DNA of 5,350 nt from Acidobacteriota bacterium (GCA_016871135.1 VFZQ01000429.1:1-5350); one strand, 5' to 3'. Positions 1-5,350 are shown, numbered from the stretch's first letter. Made by a program: numbers and translations. Notes: generated by a model from the sequence alone, not told the origin.

Positions 1-921
1 ACCTCCAGCGGAACCGTCGTATTCAACGTCGCGGAGTTCGGCGATCCCCCGTTCATCTCCAGCGTCCCGAACACGAACGTCTTGTTCCGCCCGTTGTAGA
101 GTTGGCCCGCCGGCCGAATACGTGAAGCGATGCCCGATACCCGGCGCCCGCGCCACCGCAAACGGATTCCGCGCGCGGAACATCGGCGTCGAGTAGTAGT
201 CGGAGAACGTGCCGTGAAACTGATTCGTGCCCGCGCGCGAGATCATCGTCACCTGCCCGATCGTCCCGAACTCCGCCGGCGATCCCGCGATGTCCATGCG
301 CAACTCGGAGAACGATTCGGTCCGGTCCAACAGCGGCCCCGAGGCGAATCCGCCGCCCGATCGCGCAATCGTTGTCCCGTCGATGTTCGCCGCGCCCTGA
401 TTCTGCCGGCTTCCCGAAAAGGATACCTGAAAGCCGCCGGTCGTCTTGTTGATCTGCGGCGACAGCGTGAAGTAGTCCCAAGCCCGCCGCAACGTCAGCG
501 GCAACGCGCGCAACACCTCGCGGTCCTTGACATCGGCGATGTTTGACGACTCGGTCTCGATCAACGCCGCGCCGCCCGTCACTTCGACTGTCGTCACCGT
601 ATCGCCAACCGCGAGCGAAATGTCGATGCGCCGCGTGTTCAGCGCCGTCAGAACGATCTTCTCCACGACGAACTCCTTGAACCCGGCCGCCTTCGCACGC
701 AGCACATAGGTGCCCTCGCGCAGATTGGCGATCGTGTACACGCCCGCGTCGTTGGTGACGGCCTTATAGACATAGTTCGTGGCGACATCGCGCGCTTCGA
801 CCTCGACCTTCGGCACCGCCGCGCCAGAGGGGTCGGAAGCGTTCCCCGTCAGCGTCGCAAACGTCGACTGCGCCGCCAAAGTCGGTGAAAACAGCGCTAG
901 AAAACCGATTAGCCTGAGCAT
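1..921 (-). CDS. Carboxypeptidase-regulatory-like / TonB-dependent receptor (Oar-like), 3' end outside window, apparent frameshift
   Basis: This is the N-terminal part of an outer-membrane beta-barrel receptor of the Oar-like family that is expanded in Acidobacteriota; its substrate cannot be told. The ATG at 921 gives a short signal peptide (MLRLIGFLALFSPTLAA, then QS). Residues about 20-105 form a carboxypeptidase-regulatory beta-sandwich (TGNASDPSGAAVPKVEV, NDAGVYTIANLREGTYVLRA). A plug domain follows with the family motifs GSRQNQGAANIDGTT (170-184) and RNPFAVARAP (251-260). The frame stays open to base 1, but after GGP (residues 271-273) the family-typical continuation LYNGRNKTFVFGTLE appears only in the neighbouring frame. 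This points to one extra base, or two missing bases, near 102-103. The gene starts 26 bases after the VWA gene on the same strand, so it is probably co-transcribed. No Shine-Dalgarno sequence is visible, and the ATG lies in one arm of an inverted repeat. The family call is secure. Whether the gene is intact is not. Confidence 0.85.
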   Translation of the reverse strand, partial: MLRLIGFLALFSPTLAAQSTFATLTGNASDPSGAAVPKVEVEARDVATNYVYKAVTNDAGVYTIANLREGTYVLRAKAAGFKEFVVEKIVLTALNTRRIDISLAVGDTVTTVEVTGGAALIETESSNIADVKDREVLRALPLTLRRAWDYFTLSPQINKTTGGFQVSFSGSRQNQGAANIDGTTIARSGGGFASGPLLDRTESFSELRMDIAGSPAEFGTIGQVTMISRAGTNQFHGTFSDYYSTPMFRARNPFAVARAPGIGHRFTYSAGGPTLQRAEQDVRVRDAGDERGIAELRDVEYDGSAGG

Positions 922-945
922 TGTGATTCGTAGACTATCACAATG
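919..945 (-). promoter_or_regulatory. Perfect 9-bp inverted repeat covering the receptor start codon
   Basis: The arms CATTGTGAT (919-927) and ATCACAATG (937-945) are exact reverse complements separated by nine bases. In the minus-strand transcript the second arm to be made ends in the AUG of the receptor gene, so a hairpin would pair the start codon. The repeat sits in the gap between the VWA gene stop (948) and the receptor start. It could be a translational gate or a dyad for a DNA-binding protein. The repeat is seen directly; its function is inferred. Confidence 0.5.
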
Positions 946-947
946 AC

Positions 948-1847
948 TTATCCCTTCGGCGCGTAGTATCCTTTGCGGGCCCGCACAACTAGATCCTTGC
1001 GGTCGCGCACCTTAATATCGACCTTATGATACAGCCCGTCGGCCTTCAACGGCTCCGGGCGATAGATGATGTTGTACTGATGCCGCAACTCGTTTGAAAT
1101 GTTCTCAAACGACTGCGTCAGGTCCTGCACCTGGAACGGGAAGAACGGAATGCCTCCTGTCTCCTCGGCGTAGTACTTGAGCAGCTTGTCGCCTTCCTTT
1201 TCGAGCTTCGAGTTGTTCGTCGAAATCGTATAGACCACAACATCGGCCTTCTGCGCCATCTCCAACGCCTGATCGCGCGTGTAGCGCGAGGCGTTGTCGT
1301 CACCGTCACCCAGGATGATCATCGCGCGCCGGAACTTGTGCCGCGGCTGATCCTGCATCAGCTTGTCGCGGCACGCATAGAACATCGCGTCAAACAGCGC
1401 CGTGCCGCCGCCCGGCCGCAACCCTCGAATCGCCTTGGCCAGCACTTCCGTATCGCCGGTCAGGTCGGCGACCAATTCCGCCGCGCTGTCGTAGCTGATG
1501 ATCGTCGCCTTGTCCTGCCGCGGCCGCACAACCTGATTGATAAACTCCACCGCCGCCTCTTGCTGGAAGCGGAACCGGTCGCGCACCGAGTTCGACGCAT
1601 CGACCAGAATTCCGAGCCGCAGCGGCAAATCCGACTCGGCCACGAACTCGATGATCGACTGTTCCTTCTTGCTCTCGGTAATGACGAGGTCGTCCTTGGT
1701 CAGGTTGGTGACAAACCGGCCCTTCTTATCGGACACCGTGAACAACATGTTGACACGCGACACATCGAGCACAATGCGGTTGGCGTCGGGGATCTCCTGC
1801 GCCATCGCCGCCGCACTAAGACAACCAAGGAATTCGGACCGTTTCAT
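948..1847 (-). CDS. Secreted VWA-domain protein (VWFA-related Acidobacterial domain type)
   Basis: A 299-residue protein whose role is unknown beyond probable metal-dependent protein or ligand binding outside the cytoplasm. The N-terminus has basic residues and a short hydrophobic stretch (MKRSEFLGCLSAAAMA, then Q) that would suit a short Sec signal. A small beta-rich segment (about 24-70, with FTVSDKKGRFVTNLTKDDL) precedes the von Willebrand factor A domain (about 76-255). The metal-ion-dependent adhesion site looks complete: DASNS (D83, S85, S87), T149 in GGGT, and D181 in LGDGDD. The C-terminus YHKVDIKVRDRKDLVVRARKGYY is typical of the acidobacterial subfamily. The ATG at 1847 overlaps the rluD stop as ATGA, which favours it over an upstream in-frame start inside rluD and suggests translational coupling. 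No strong ribosome binding site is seen. The family call is firm; its ligand is unknown. Confidence 0.9.
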   Translation of the reverse strand: MKRSEFLGCLSAAAMAQEIPDANRIVLDVSRVNMLFTVSDKKGRFVTNLTKDDLVITESKKEQSIIEFVAESDLPLRLGILVDASNSVRDRFRFQQEAAVEFINQVVRPRQDKATIISYDSAAELVADLTGDTEVLAKAIRGLRPGGGTALFDAMFYACRDKLMQDQPRHKFRRAMIILGDGDDNASRYTRDQALEMAQKADVVVYTISTNNSKLEKEGDKLLKYYAEETGGIPFFPFQVQDLTQSFENISNELRHQYNIIYRPEPLKADGLYHKVDIKVRDRKDLVVRARKGYYAPKG

Positions 1848-2746
1848 AACAGCTCTGAATCGATGATACCAGCCAACTCCCGCGCAAGGGGTGCTTCGAC
1901 TGTAACAACTTCGCCGGTCGCCGGACTGCGGAACCGCAGTCGCCATGCGTGCAGGAAGAACCGCTCGGGCAGTAGAGCCGACTCGGCCGCGCCGTAGAGC
2001 CGGTCGCCGAGAATCGGATGCCCGATCGACGATAAGTGAACGCGGATCTGGTGCGTGCGGCCGGTGTGGATCGTCACCTCCAGCAGAGAGTGCTTCGCGT
2101 AACGCCGTTTGACGCGCCACTCGGTATACGCCGCGCGCCCCGTCTCCAGCCGGCAAGTCATGCGGGTGCGGCGGACCGGATCGCGCGTGATCGGTTTATC
2201 GACATGCCCCGACTCGTCCCGCATCACGCCCTGCACGAGCGCGATGTAGGTCTTGCCGACTTCACGGGATTGAAACTGCGCGGCCAGGCTCTGATGCGCC
2301 GTGTCATTGCGGGCGACGATCAGAATACCGGAAGTTTCCTTGTCGATGCGGTGCACAATACCCGGGCGGTCTTCGCCGCCTGCATGGGACAACGCGCCGA
2401 ACCGATGCAGCAGCGCGTTGACGAGCGTGCCGCTATGCACACCCGCGCCGGCGTGCACGACCATGCCCGCGGGCTTGTTGATCGCGATCACCGAAGGATC
2501 TTCGTACAGCACTTCGACGGGGATATCTTCGGCCTCAGCGCGCAGCGGCCGGGGGGCCGCCGGTTCAACGGCGATCGCCTCTCCGCCTTTCAGCGTCGCC
2601 GACACCCTCGACGGGCGTCCATTCACCGTCGCCTTGCCTGCCTTGATCCAATCCTGCAGCCGCGAGCGGCTGAACTGCGGCAGCTTCGCCTGTAAATAAT
2701 GATCGAAACGTTGCCCGGAGGCGTCATCCAACGCGGTCCATTCCAC
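1844..2746 (-). CDS. rluD: RluA/RluC/RluD-family large-subunit rRNA pseudouridine synthase
   Basis: This 300-residue cytoplasmic enzyme isomerises uridine to pseudouridine in RNA. By similarity to RluD the target is probably helix 69 of 23S rRNA, but RluC-type specificity cannot be excluded. An N-terminal S4 RNA-binding domain (about 12-62, with SRSRLQDWIKAGKATVNG) precedes the catalytic domain. Diagnostic motifs are NKPAGMVVHAG (90-100), HRIDKETSG (132-140) with catalytic D135, TGRTHQIRVHL (228-238) and HPILGDRLYG (243-252). The length is slightly under that of E. coli RluD. The start is a GTG at 2746, the only start codon between an in-frame TAA and the S4 domain. It lacks a well-spaced Shine-Dalgarno sequence. 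The gene is divergent from galU across 22 bp, and its stop overlaps the VWA start (ATGA). Confidence 0.93.
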   Translation of the reverse strand: MEWTALDDASGQRFDHYLQAKLPQFSRSRLQDWIKAGKATVNGRPSRVSATLKGGEAIAVEPAAPRPLRAEAEDIPVEVLYEDPSVIAINKPAGMVVHAGAGVHSGTLVNALLHRFGALSHAGGEDRPGIVHRIDKETSGILIVARNDTAHQSLAAQFQSREVGKTYIALVQGVMRDESGHVDKPITRDPVRRTRMTCRLETGRAAYTEWRVKRRYAKHSLLEVTIHTGRTHQIRVHLSSIGHPILGDRLYGAAESALLPERFFLHAWRLRFRSPATGEVVTVEAPLARELAGIIDSELL

Positions 2747-2771
2747 GCTTACAGGTTATCCTGAGAGCGTG
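2744..2771. promoter_or_regulatory. 28-bp imperfect dyad joining the rluD and galU start codons
   Basis: The whole rluD/galU gap plus both GTG start codons forms an inverted repeat of the pattern CACGCT-N2-CAGG-N4-CCTG-N2-AGCGTG, with 11 of 14 base pairs matching about a centre between 2757 and 2758. Each strand carries a TANNNT hexamer (TATCCT at 2757-2762 on plus, TAACCT at 2758-2753 on minus) exactly six bases before its GTG. That arrangement suits -10 boxes of leaderless transcripts. It could equally be an operator or an mRNA hairpin at both starts. The symmetry is observed; function is inferred. Confidence 0.5.
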
Positions 2772-3647
2772 ATCCGAAGCGCAATCGTTCCAGTCGCCGG
2801 CCACGGCACACGCCTTCTGCCCGCGACCAAATCGCAGCCCAAAGAGATGCTGGCCGTGGCTCGCAAGCCCATCGTTCAGTACGTCGCCGAGGAGCTTGTC
2901 GCCAATCAGATCGAGAGCATCCTGTTTGTGACCGGCCGCAGCAAGTCCTCGATCGAGAACCACTTCGATTCCGACCCCGAGTTGACCCGAATTCTCACCG
3001 AAGGCAAGAAGGAGGATCTACTCGCCGAGCTGAAGTACGAGGAGATGGCCGCGCATATCTTCTACACCCGCCAGCGCGTGCAGCGCGGATTGGGCGACGC
3101 GATTCTGTGCGGCGAGAACTTCGCCGGCGAGCAGCCGTTCATCGTGGCGCTTGGCGATTCGATTCTCGGCATGCACGGTTCGTCGCCGTGCGTGGCTCGG
3201 ATGAGCGAGCTATTCGAGTCCAACCGGGCCAGCTGTGTAATCGCGGTGGAAGAGGTGCCGCTGGAAGAGACACGGCACTACGGCATTATCGACCCCGGCG
3301 AAGGCGAGGGCGACTGGACACGCATCAAGAACCTCGTCGAAAAGCCCGACCCGGCGAAGGCGCCGAGCCGTTGGGCGATCGCCGGACGGTATGCGTTCTC
3401 GCCGCTGATCTTCGATATGATCCGGCGAGTCCAGCCGGATAAGCGCGGAGAGATCCAGCTCACCGACGCCATTCAACTCCTGTGCGAAGAAGGCAAGCGA
3501 GTGATCGCGTTGAAACTGCGCCCGGAGGATAAACGCTACGATATCGGCAATTTTCCGAGCTACTTCGAGACCTTCGTCGAATTCGCGCTGGCGGATCCGC
3601 TCTACGGGGGGGATCTTCGCAAGCGCCTGAAAGAGATTCTGGGTTAG
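2769..3647 (+). CDS. galU: UTP-glucose-1-phosphate uridylyltransferase (UDP-glucose pyrophosphorylase)
   Basis: This 292-residue cytoplasmic enzyme makes UDP-glucose and pyrophosphate from UTP and glucose-1-phosphate, feeding glycan, envelope and trehalose synthesis. The nucleotidyltransferase signature GHGTRLLPATKSQPKEML is at 11-28. ALGDS (127-131) supplies the metal-binding D130. LVEKP (189-193) carries the sugar-nucleotide lysine K192. AIAGRYAF (203-210), GEIQLTDAI (227-235) and KRYDIGNFPSYFETFVEFAL (255-274) follow in the usual order. The length is typical for bacterial GalU. GLGDA at 107-111 replaces the more familiar GLGHA, a small departure near the active site. The GTG at 2769 begins exactly at the conserved N-terminus, with only a weak GAG ahead of it. 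The gene stands alone, divergent from rluD and convergent with the RsbV-like gene, and a hairpin lies 16 bases past its stop. Confidence 0.95.
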   Translation: MIRSAIVPVAGHGTRLLPATKSQPKEMLAVARKPIVQYVAEELVANQIESILFVTGRSKSSIENHFDSDPELTRILTEGKKEDLLAELKYEEMAAHIFYTRQRVQRGLGDAILCGENFAGEQPFIVALGDSILGMHGSSPCVARMSELFESNRASCVIAVEEVPLEETRHYGIIDPGEGEGDWTRIKNLVEKPDPAKAPSRWAIAGRYAFSPLIFDMIRRVQPDKRGEIQLTDAIQLLCEEGKRVIALKLRPEDKRYDIGNFPSYFETFVEFALADPLYGGDLRKRLKEILG

Positions 3648-4065
3648 ACGGACACCCAAACGGACGAATGCCCCGCGTCTCGATCCGATCGAGGCGCGGG
3701 GCATTCGTTGGAACCGGTTCTAGGAAAAGCTTGCGGACGGCTTTGGCCTCGTCGTCGTGGATCTCGAACACCGTATACAGCTTGGTGATCTGCAACAGAT
3801 CGTGCACACGCTTGGTTAGATTCAGCAGCTTCAACTGGCCGCCCTGGTTGCTTACGGTGGTAAAGCTCGAAACGAGTTCGCCGATGCCGGAGCTATCGAT
3901 GTAGTTGACTTCGCCCAGGTTGATGAGGATCTTCTTGTTGCCCGCGGCGAGCAGCGTCTTCACCTGGTCGCGCAGCATCGCCGCGCCTTCGCCCAACGTG
4001 ATCTTGCCGGCCGCATCGATAACGGTTACGTCCCCAACCTGCCGAGTGGTAATGGTTGCGCTCAC
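3460..4065 (-). CDS. rsbV: RsbV/SpoIIAA-like STAS anti-sigma factor antagonist with anomalous C-terminal extension
   Basis: The STAS domain fills residues 1-114. In partner switching such a protein, when unphosphorylated, binds an RsbW-type kinase and frees its target; phosphorylation of a serine blocks this. The phosphorylation loop YIDSSGIGELV is at 55-65, with S59 matching the phosphorylated SpoIIAA serine. LNLTKRVHDLLQITKLYTVFEI (81-102) is typical of the family. Homologues end after about 110-120 residues. Here the frame runs to residue 201 through the intergenic hairpin and 188 bases antisense to galU. The tail (115-201) is rich in Arg, Ser and Pro and resembles no domain. A TAG lies one base out of frame immediately after residue 114 (3722-3720), so a one-base insertion near 3723-3728 probably destroyed the true stop. 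The start is a GTG at 4065 with a strong GAGGAG nine bases ahead. The gene lies 20 bases after the RsbW-like gene. Confidence 0.85.
   Translation of the reverse strand: MSATITTRQVGDVTVIDAAGKITLGEGAAMLRDQVKTLLAAGNKKILINLGEVNYIDSSGIGELVSSFTTVSNQGGQLKLLNLTKRVHDLLQITKLYTVFEIHDDEAKAVRKLFLEPVPTNAPRLDRIETRGIRPFGCPSNPESLSGACEDPPRRADPPARIRRRSRSSSENCRYRSVYPPGAVSTRSLACLLRTGVEWRR
3664..3708. terminator. Long hairpin between convergent galU and RsbV-like genes
   Basis: A 45-base inverted repeat has 14 perfect pairs in its lower stem (5' arm ACGAATGCCCCGCG), one T/G position (3678/3694), then CTCGATC against GATCGAG around a tiny loop at 3686. It starts 16 bases after the galU stop. It would lie about 12 bases past the RsbV-like stop if that stop is the out-of-frame TAG at 3722-3720. 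Neither side has a proper T tract, so it may act as a bidirectional or Rho-assisted terminator or as a stabiliser of 3' ends. The T/G position is a wobble only in the galU transcript. Confidence 0.65.
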
Positions 4066-4074
4066 TCTTGTATT

Positions 4075-4080
4075 CTCCTC
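4075..4080 (-). promoter_or_regulatory. Ribosome binding site of the RsbV-like gene
   Basis: GAGGAG on the minus strand lies nine bases before the GTG at 4065. It is the only strong Shine-Dalgarno sequence in the window, and it fixes this GTG as the start of the STAS protein. Confidence 0.75.
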
Positions 4081-4085
4081 AATCG

Positions 4086-4499
4086 CTAATTTGCGTACTT
4101 CACTATCTTGACTTCCGCGCCGCCGGAGGCCGACTTCCTGACTTCGAACTCATCCACGAAGGTTTGGATCAACAACAGGCCGCGTCCGCTGCCGCGCATC
4201 AGGTTCTCTCCCTGCGTCGGATCCGGCACGCGGTTCGGGTCGAAGCCCTCGCCTTGATCGGAGATCGTGATATGGAGCGAATCCGATCGCGTGTCGAGAA
4301 TATAGCGGACCTTTTTGTCGGGGCTGTACTTGTTGCCGTGGCCGACCGCATTAACCATCGCCTCGCGGACGGCGAGACCAAGATCCATGCAGGCATCCTC
4401 GTCCATGCCAAGAGTCTTCGCGGCGTCGACGGCCATGTTTTCGGCGCTATCGACGCTCTCTAGATTGGAGTCCAGAAGTGTTTCGGTTGTTCCCGGCAT
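4086..4499 (-). CDS. rsbW: RsbW/SpoIIAB-like anti-sigma factor, serine-protein kinase (HATPase_c)
   Basis: A 137-residue cytoplasmic GHKL-fold ATPase. Family members bind a sigma factor or other target and phosphorylate the partner STAS protein. The ATP-binding boxes are complete: N box EAMVNAVGHGNKY (46-58) with E46, N50 and N56; G1 box DQGEGFDP (81-88); and G2 box GSGRGLLLIQTFVDEF (103-118). The length is normal for RsbW/SpoIIAB. The STAS gene follows 20 bases downstream on the same strand, the reverse of the rsbV-rsbW order common in Bacillus. No sigma factor or PP2C phosphatase gene is visible nearby, so the target is unknown. The ATG at 4499 is the natural start, although no clear Shine-Dalgarno sequence precedes it. 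The gene is divergent from the TPR gene across 56 bp. Confidence 0.9.
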   Translation of the reverse strand: MPGTTETLLDSNLESVDSAENMAVDAAKTLGMDEDACMDLGLAVREAMVNAVGHGNKYSPDKKVRYILDTRSDSLHITISDQGEGFDPNRVPDPTQGENLMRGSGRGLLLIQTFVDEFEVRKSASGGAEVKIVKYAN

Positions 4500-4555
4500 G
4501 ACGTTGCGCTTCGTAAAAGAGTATCAGAACCGGACGGGTAGGGCAAAATGGATTT

Positions 4556-5350
4556 GTGCGCTTCCTTCTGTTGCTAGCCATCGCGGCCACCGCGCAGACA
4601 CCGCCGGACGGCGCGAAACTGTTGCGGGCAGGCAAAACGGCCGAAGCTCGCGCGTTGCTCGAACGCTATGTCCGCGAGACCCCCAACGACGCCGAGGGCT
4701 GGTTTCAGTTGGCGCGGACCCATCTGGCCGAGTTCCATTTGACCGGTTCGCGCGTGGCCGTCGATCTGGCCATCGAGTCGCTGGCGGCGGCGCTGAAGCG
4801 CAACCCGGATCACGTCTACGCGCTCAAGGCCAAGTCGGTGCTGCACGCGCGGGCCGAGTTGCTGCACTACGATCCGAACCAGGCGTTCGCGCTGGCGCAA
4901 CGCGTGGTCAAGCTCCAGCCGTTCGCCAACGAGTATCTCCTGAACCTGACCGAATGGATGACGGGCGAGGTCCGCTTCTCCGAGCACTCCGAGCACCGCG
5001 TGCCGCACGATCCGGCGCTTGGGATCGACCGGTCGATCCCGCTGATCGAACAGGTCATCAACTCGGCCACACCGTACACCGAGGAAGAGGGCGCGGCGTT
5101 GTTCCTGATGGCGAAGGCCCTGGGCCGCAAGGGCGATCACAAAGGCTCGCTTGAGTTCTACAGCCAGGCGCTGGCGCGCGCCAAGAGCTCCGCGCAACGC
5201 CGTGAGGTGCTGCGCGAGTACGGCTCGGCGTTCTATCGAATGGGCCAGTTCGAAGACGCGGCGTCACAGTTCTATCAGGCGACGCAGACCGATGGAACGC
5301 CGGTCGACAAGTGGCTGCTGCGCGTGGCGCTCGATGAGTTAAAGACGCCT
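4556..5350 (+). CDS. Exported TPR-repeat protein, 3' end outside window
   Basis: The first 265 residues of a tetratricopeptide-repeat protein of unknown specific function; such repeats usually scaffold protein-protein contacts. A short signal peptide (MRFLLLLAIAATA, then Q) indicates export to the periplasm or envelope. TPR-like helix pairs appear at about 17-50 (AGKTAEARALLERYVRETPN), 66-90 (LAIESLAAALKRNPDHVYAL), 108-130, and 180-245 (LFLMAKALGRKGDHKGSLEF, then YGSAFYRMGQFEDAASQFYQ). The frame has no stop before the window edge. The start is the GTG at 4556, the only start codon after an in-frame TAA at 4514-4516 that precedes the signal peptide. The nearby ATG at 4548 is in another frame and stops quickly. 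A Shine-Dalgarno match is poor, but CAAAAT lies six bases before the GTG. Confidence 0.85.
   Translation, partial: MRFLLLLAIAATAQTPPDGAKLLRAGKTAEARALLERYVRETPNDAEGWFQLARTHLAEFHLTGSRVAVDLAIESLAAALKRNPDHVYALKAKSVLHARAELLHYDPNQAFALAQRVVKLQPFANEYLLNLTEWMTGEVRFSEHSEHRVPHDPALGIDRSIPLIEQVINSATPYTEEEGAALFLMAKALGRKGDHKGSLEFYSQALARAKSSAQRREVLREYGSAFYRMGQFEDAASQFYQATQTDGTPVDKWLLRVALDELKTP

Noticed and set aside
53..481. Minus-strand 142-codon open frame
   Set aside because: It is a different frame from the receptor, is rich in Arg and Gly with no domain, and lies fully inside the receptor gene.
923..941. CRP/FNR-type operator (TGTGA...TCACA)
   Set aside because: The half-sites are 9 bases apart within the longer 9-bp arms, leaving 11 bases between TGTGA and TCACA instead of the usual 6. 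A standard CRP site is therefore unlikely.
948..2156. A 402-residue reading of the VWA gene with an upstream ATG at 2156
   Set aside because: The extra 103 residues lie in another frame inside the well-supported rluD gene and look like shadow sequence. The ATG at 1847 gives a signal peptide and an ATGA overlap.
1338..2695. Plus-strand open frames of about 220 codons opposite the VWA and rluD genes
   Set aside because: They are antisense to genes with complete catalytic or metal-binding motifs and have Arg/His-rich shadow composition, as expected in high-GC DNA.
4518..4546. Minus-strand promoter for the RsbW-like gene (TTGCCC, 17 bases, TACTCT)
   Set aside because: The spacing is right, but the -10 box matches only three of six consensus positions and the -35 four of six. 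This is too weak to list as a feature, though a promoter is expected in this gap.
4315..5154. Plus-strand 279-codon open frame
   Set aside because: It crosses the RsbW-like gene in antisense and then shadows the TPR gene in a neighbouring frame. The composition is Arg/Ala/Gly-rich without motifs. The TPR frame from 4556 has a signal peptide and repeats.
1..5350. Defence system, CRISPR array, insertion sequence or RNA gene
   Set aside because: I looked for direct repeat arrays, transposase motifs and terminal repeats, and tRNA-like cloverleaves on both strands by eye, and saw none. The coding content is fully explained by ordinary families.

Overview
The window is GC-rich (about 60% by eye), densely coded and clearly bacterial. 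It looks like an Acidobacteriota chromosome, probably of the Solibacter/Bryobacter type. The evidence is the combination of an Oar-like receptor with a carboxypeptidase-regulatory N-terminal domain, a secreted VWA protein of the 'VWFA-related Acidobacterial' kind, and an RsbW/RsbV-type partner-switching pair. Taxonomy is inferred from gene content, not from a marker gene. Four of the seven starts are GTG.

Layout: positions 1-2746 hold a minus-strand cluster read in the order rluD (23S rRNA pseudouridine synthase), VWA protein, TonB-dependent-receptor-like protein. The first two overlap by ATGA. The third begins 26 bases after the second and runs off the left edge. A 22-bp gap separates this cluster from galU (UTP-glucose-1-phosphate uridylyltransferase) on the plus strand (2769-3647). 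galU converges on a minus-strand pair, an RsbW-like anti-sigma kinase followed by an RsbV-like STAS antagonist, with a long hairpin between them (3664-3708). At 4556 a plus-strand TPR protein with a signal peptide starts and runs off the right edge.

How the genes work together: the RsbW/RsbV pair forms a plausible regulatory switch, but its sigma factor and phosphatase are not in the window. GalU supplies UDP-glucose for envelope or storage polysaccharides. The VWA protein and the receptor are envelope or secreted proteins that may share a transcript with rluD.

The most notable signals are not genes. (1) A 28-bp imperfect dyad fills the rluD/galU gap and ends in the GTG start codon of each gene, with mirrored -10-like TANNNT hexamers six bases before each GTG. 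(2) A perfect 9-bp inverted repeat has one arm ending in the receptor's ATG. (3) Two apparent single-base frame disruptions occur, one in the receptor plug domain and one that removes the expected stop of the RsbV-like gene. I see no CRISPR array, insertion sequence, tRNA, rRNA or defence system, and no stretch over 300 bases without a gene.
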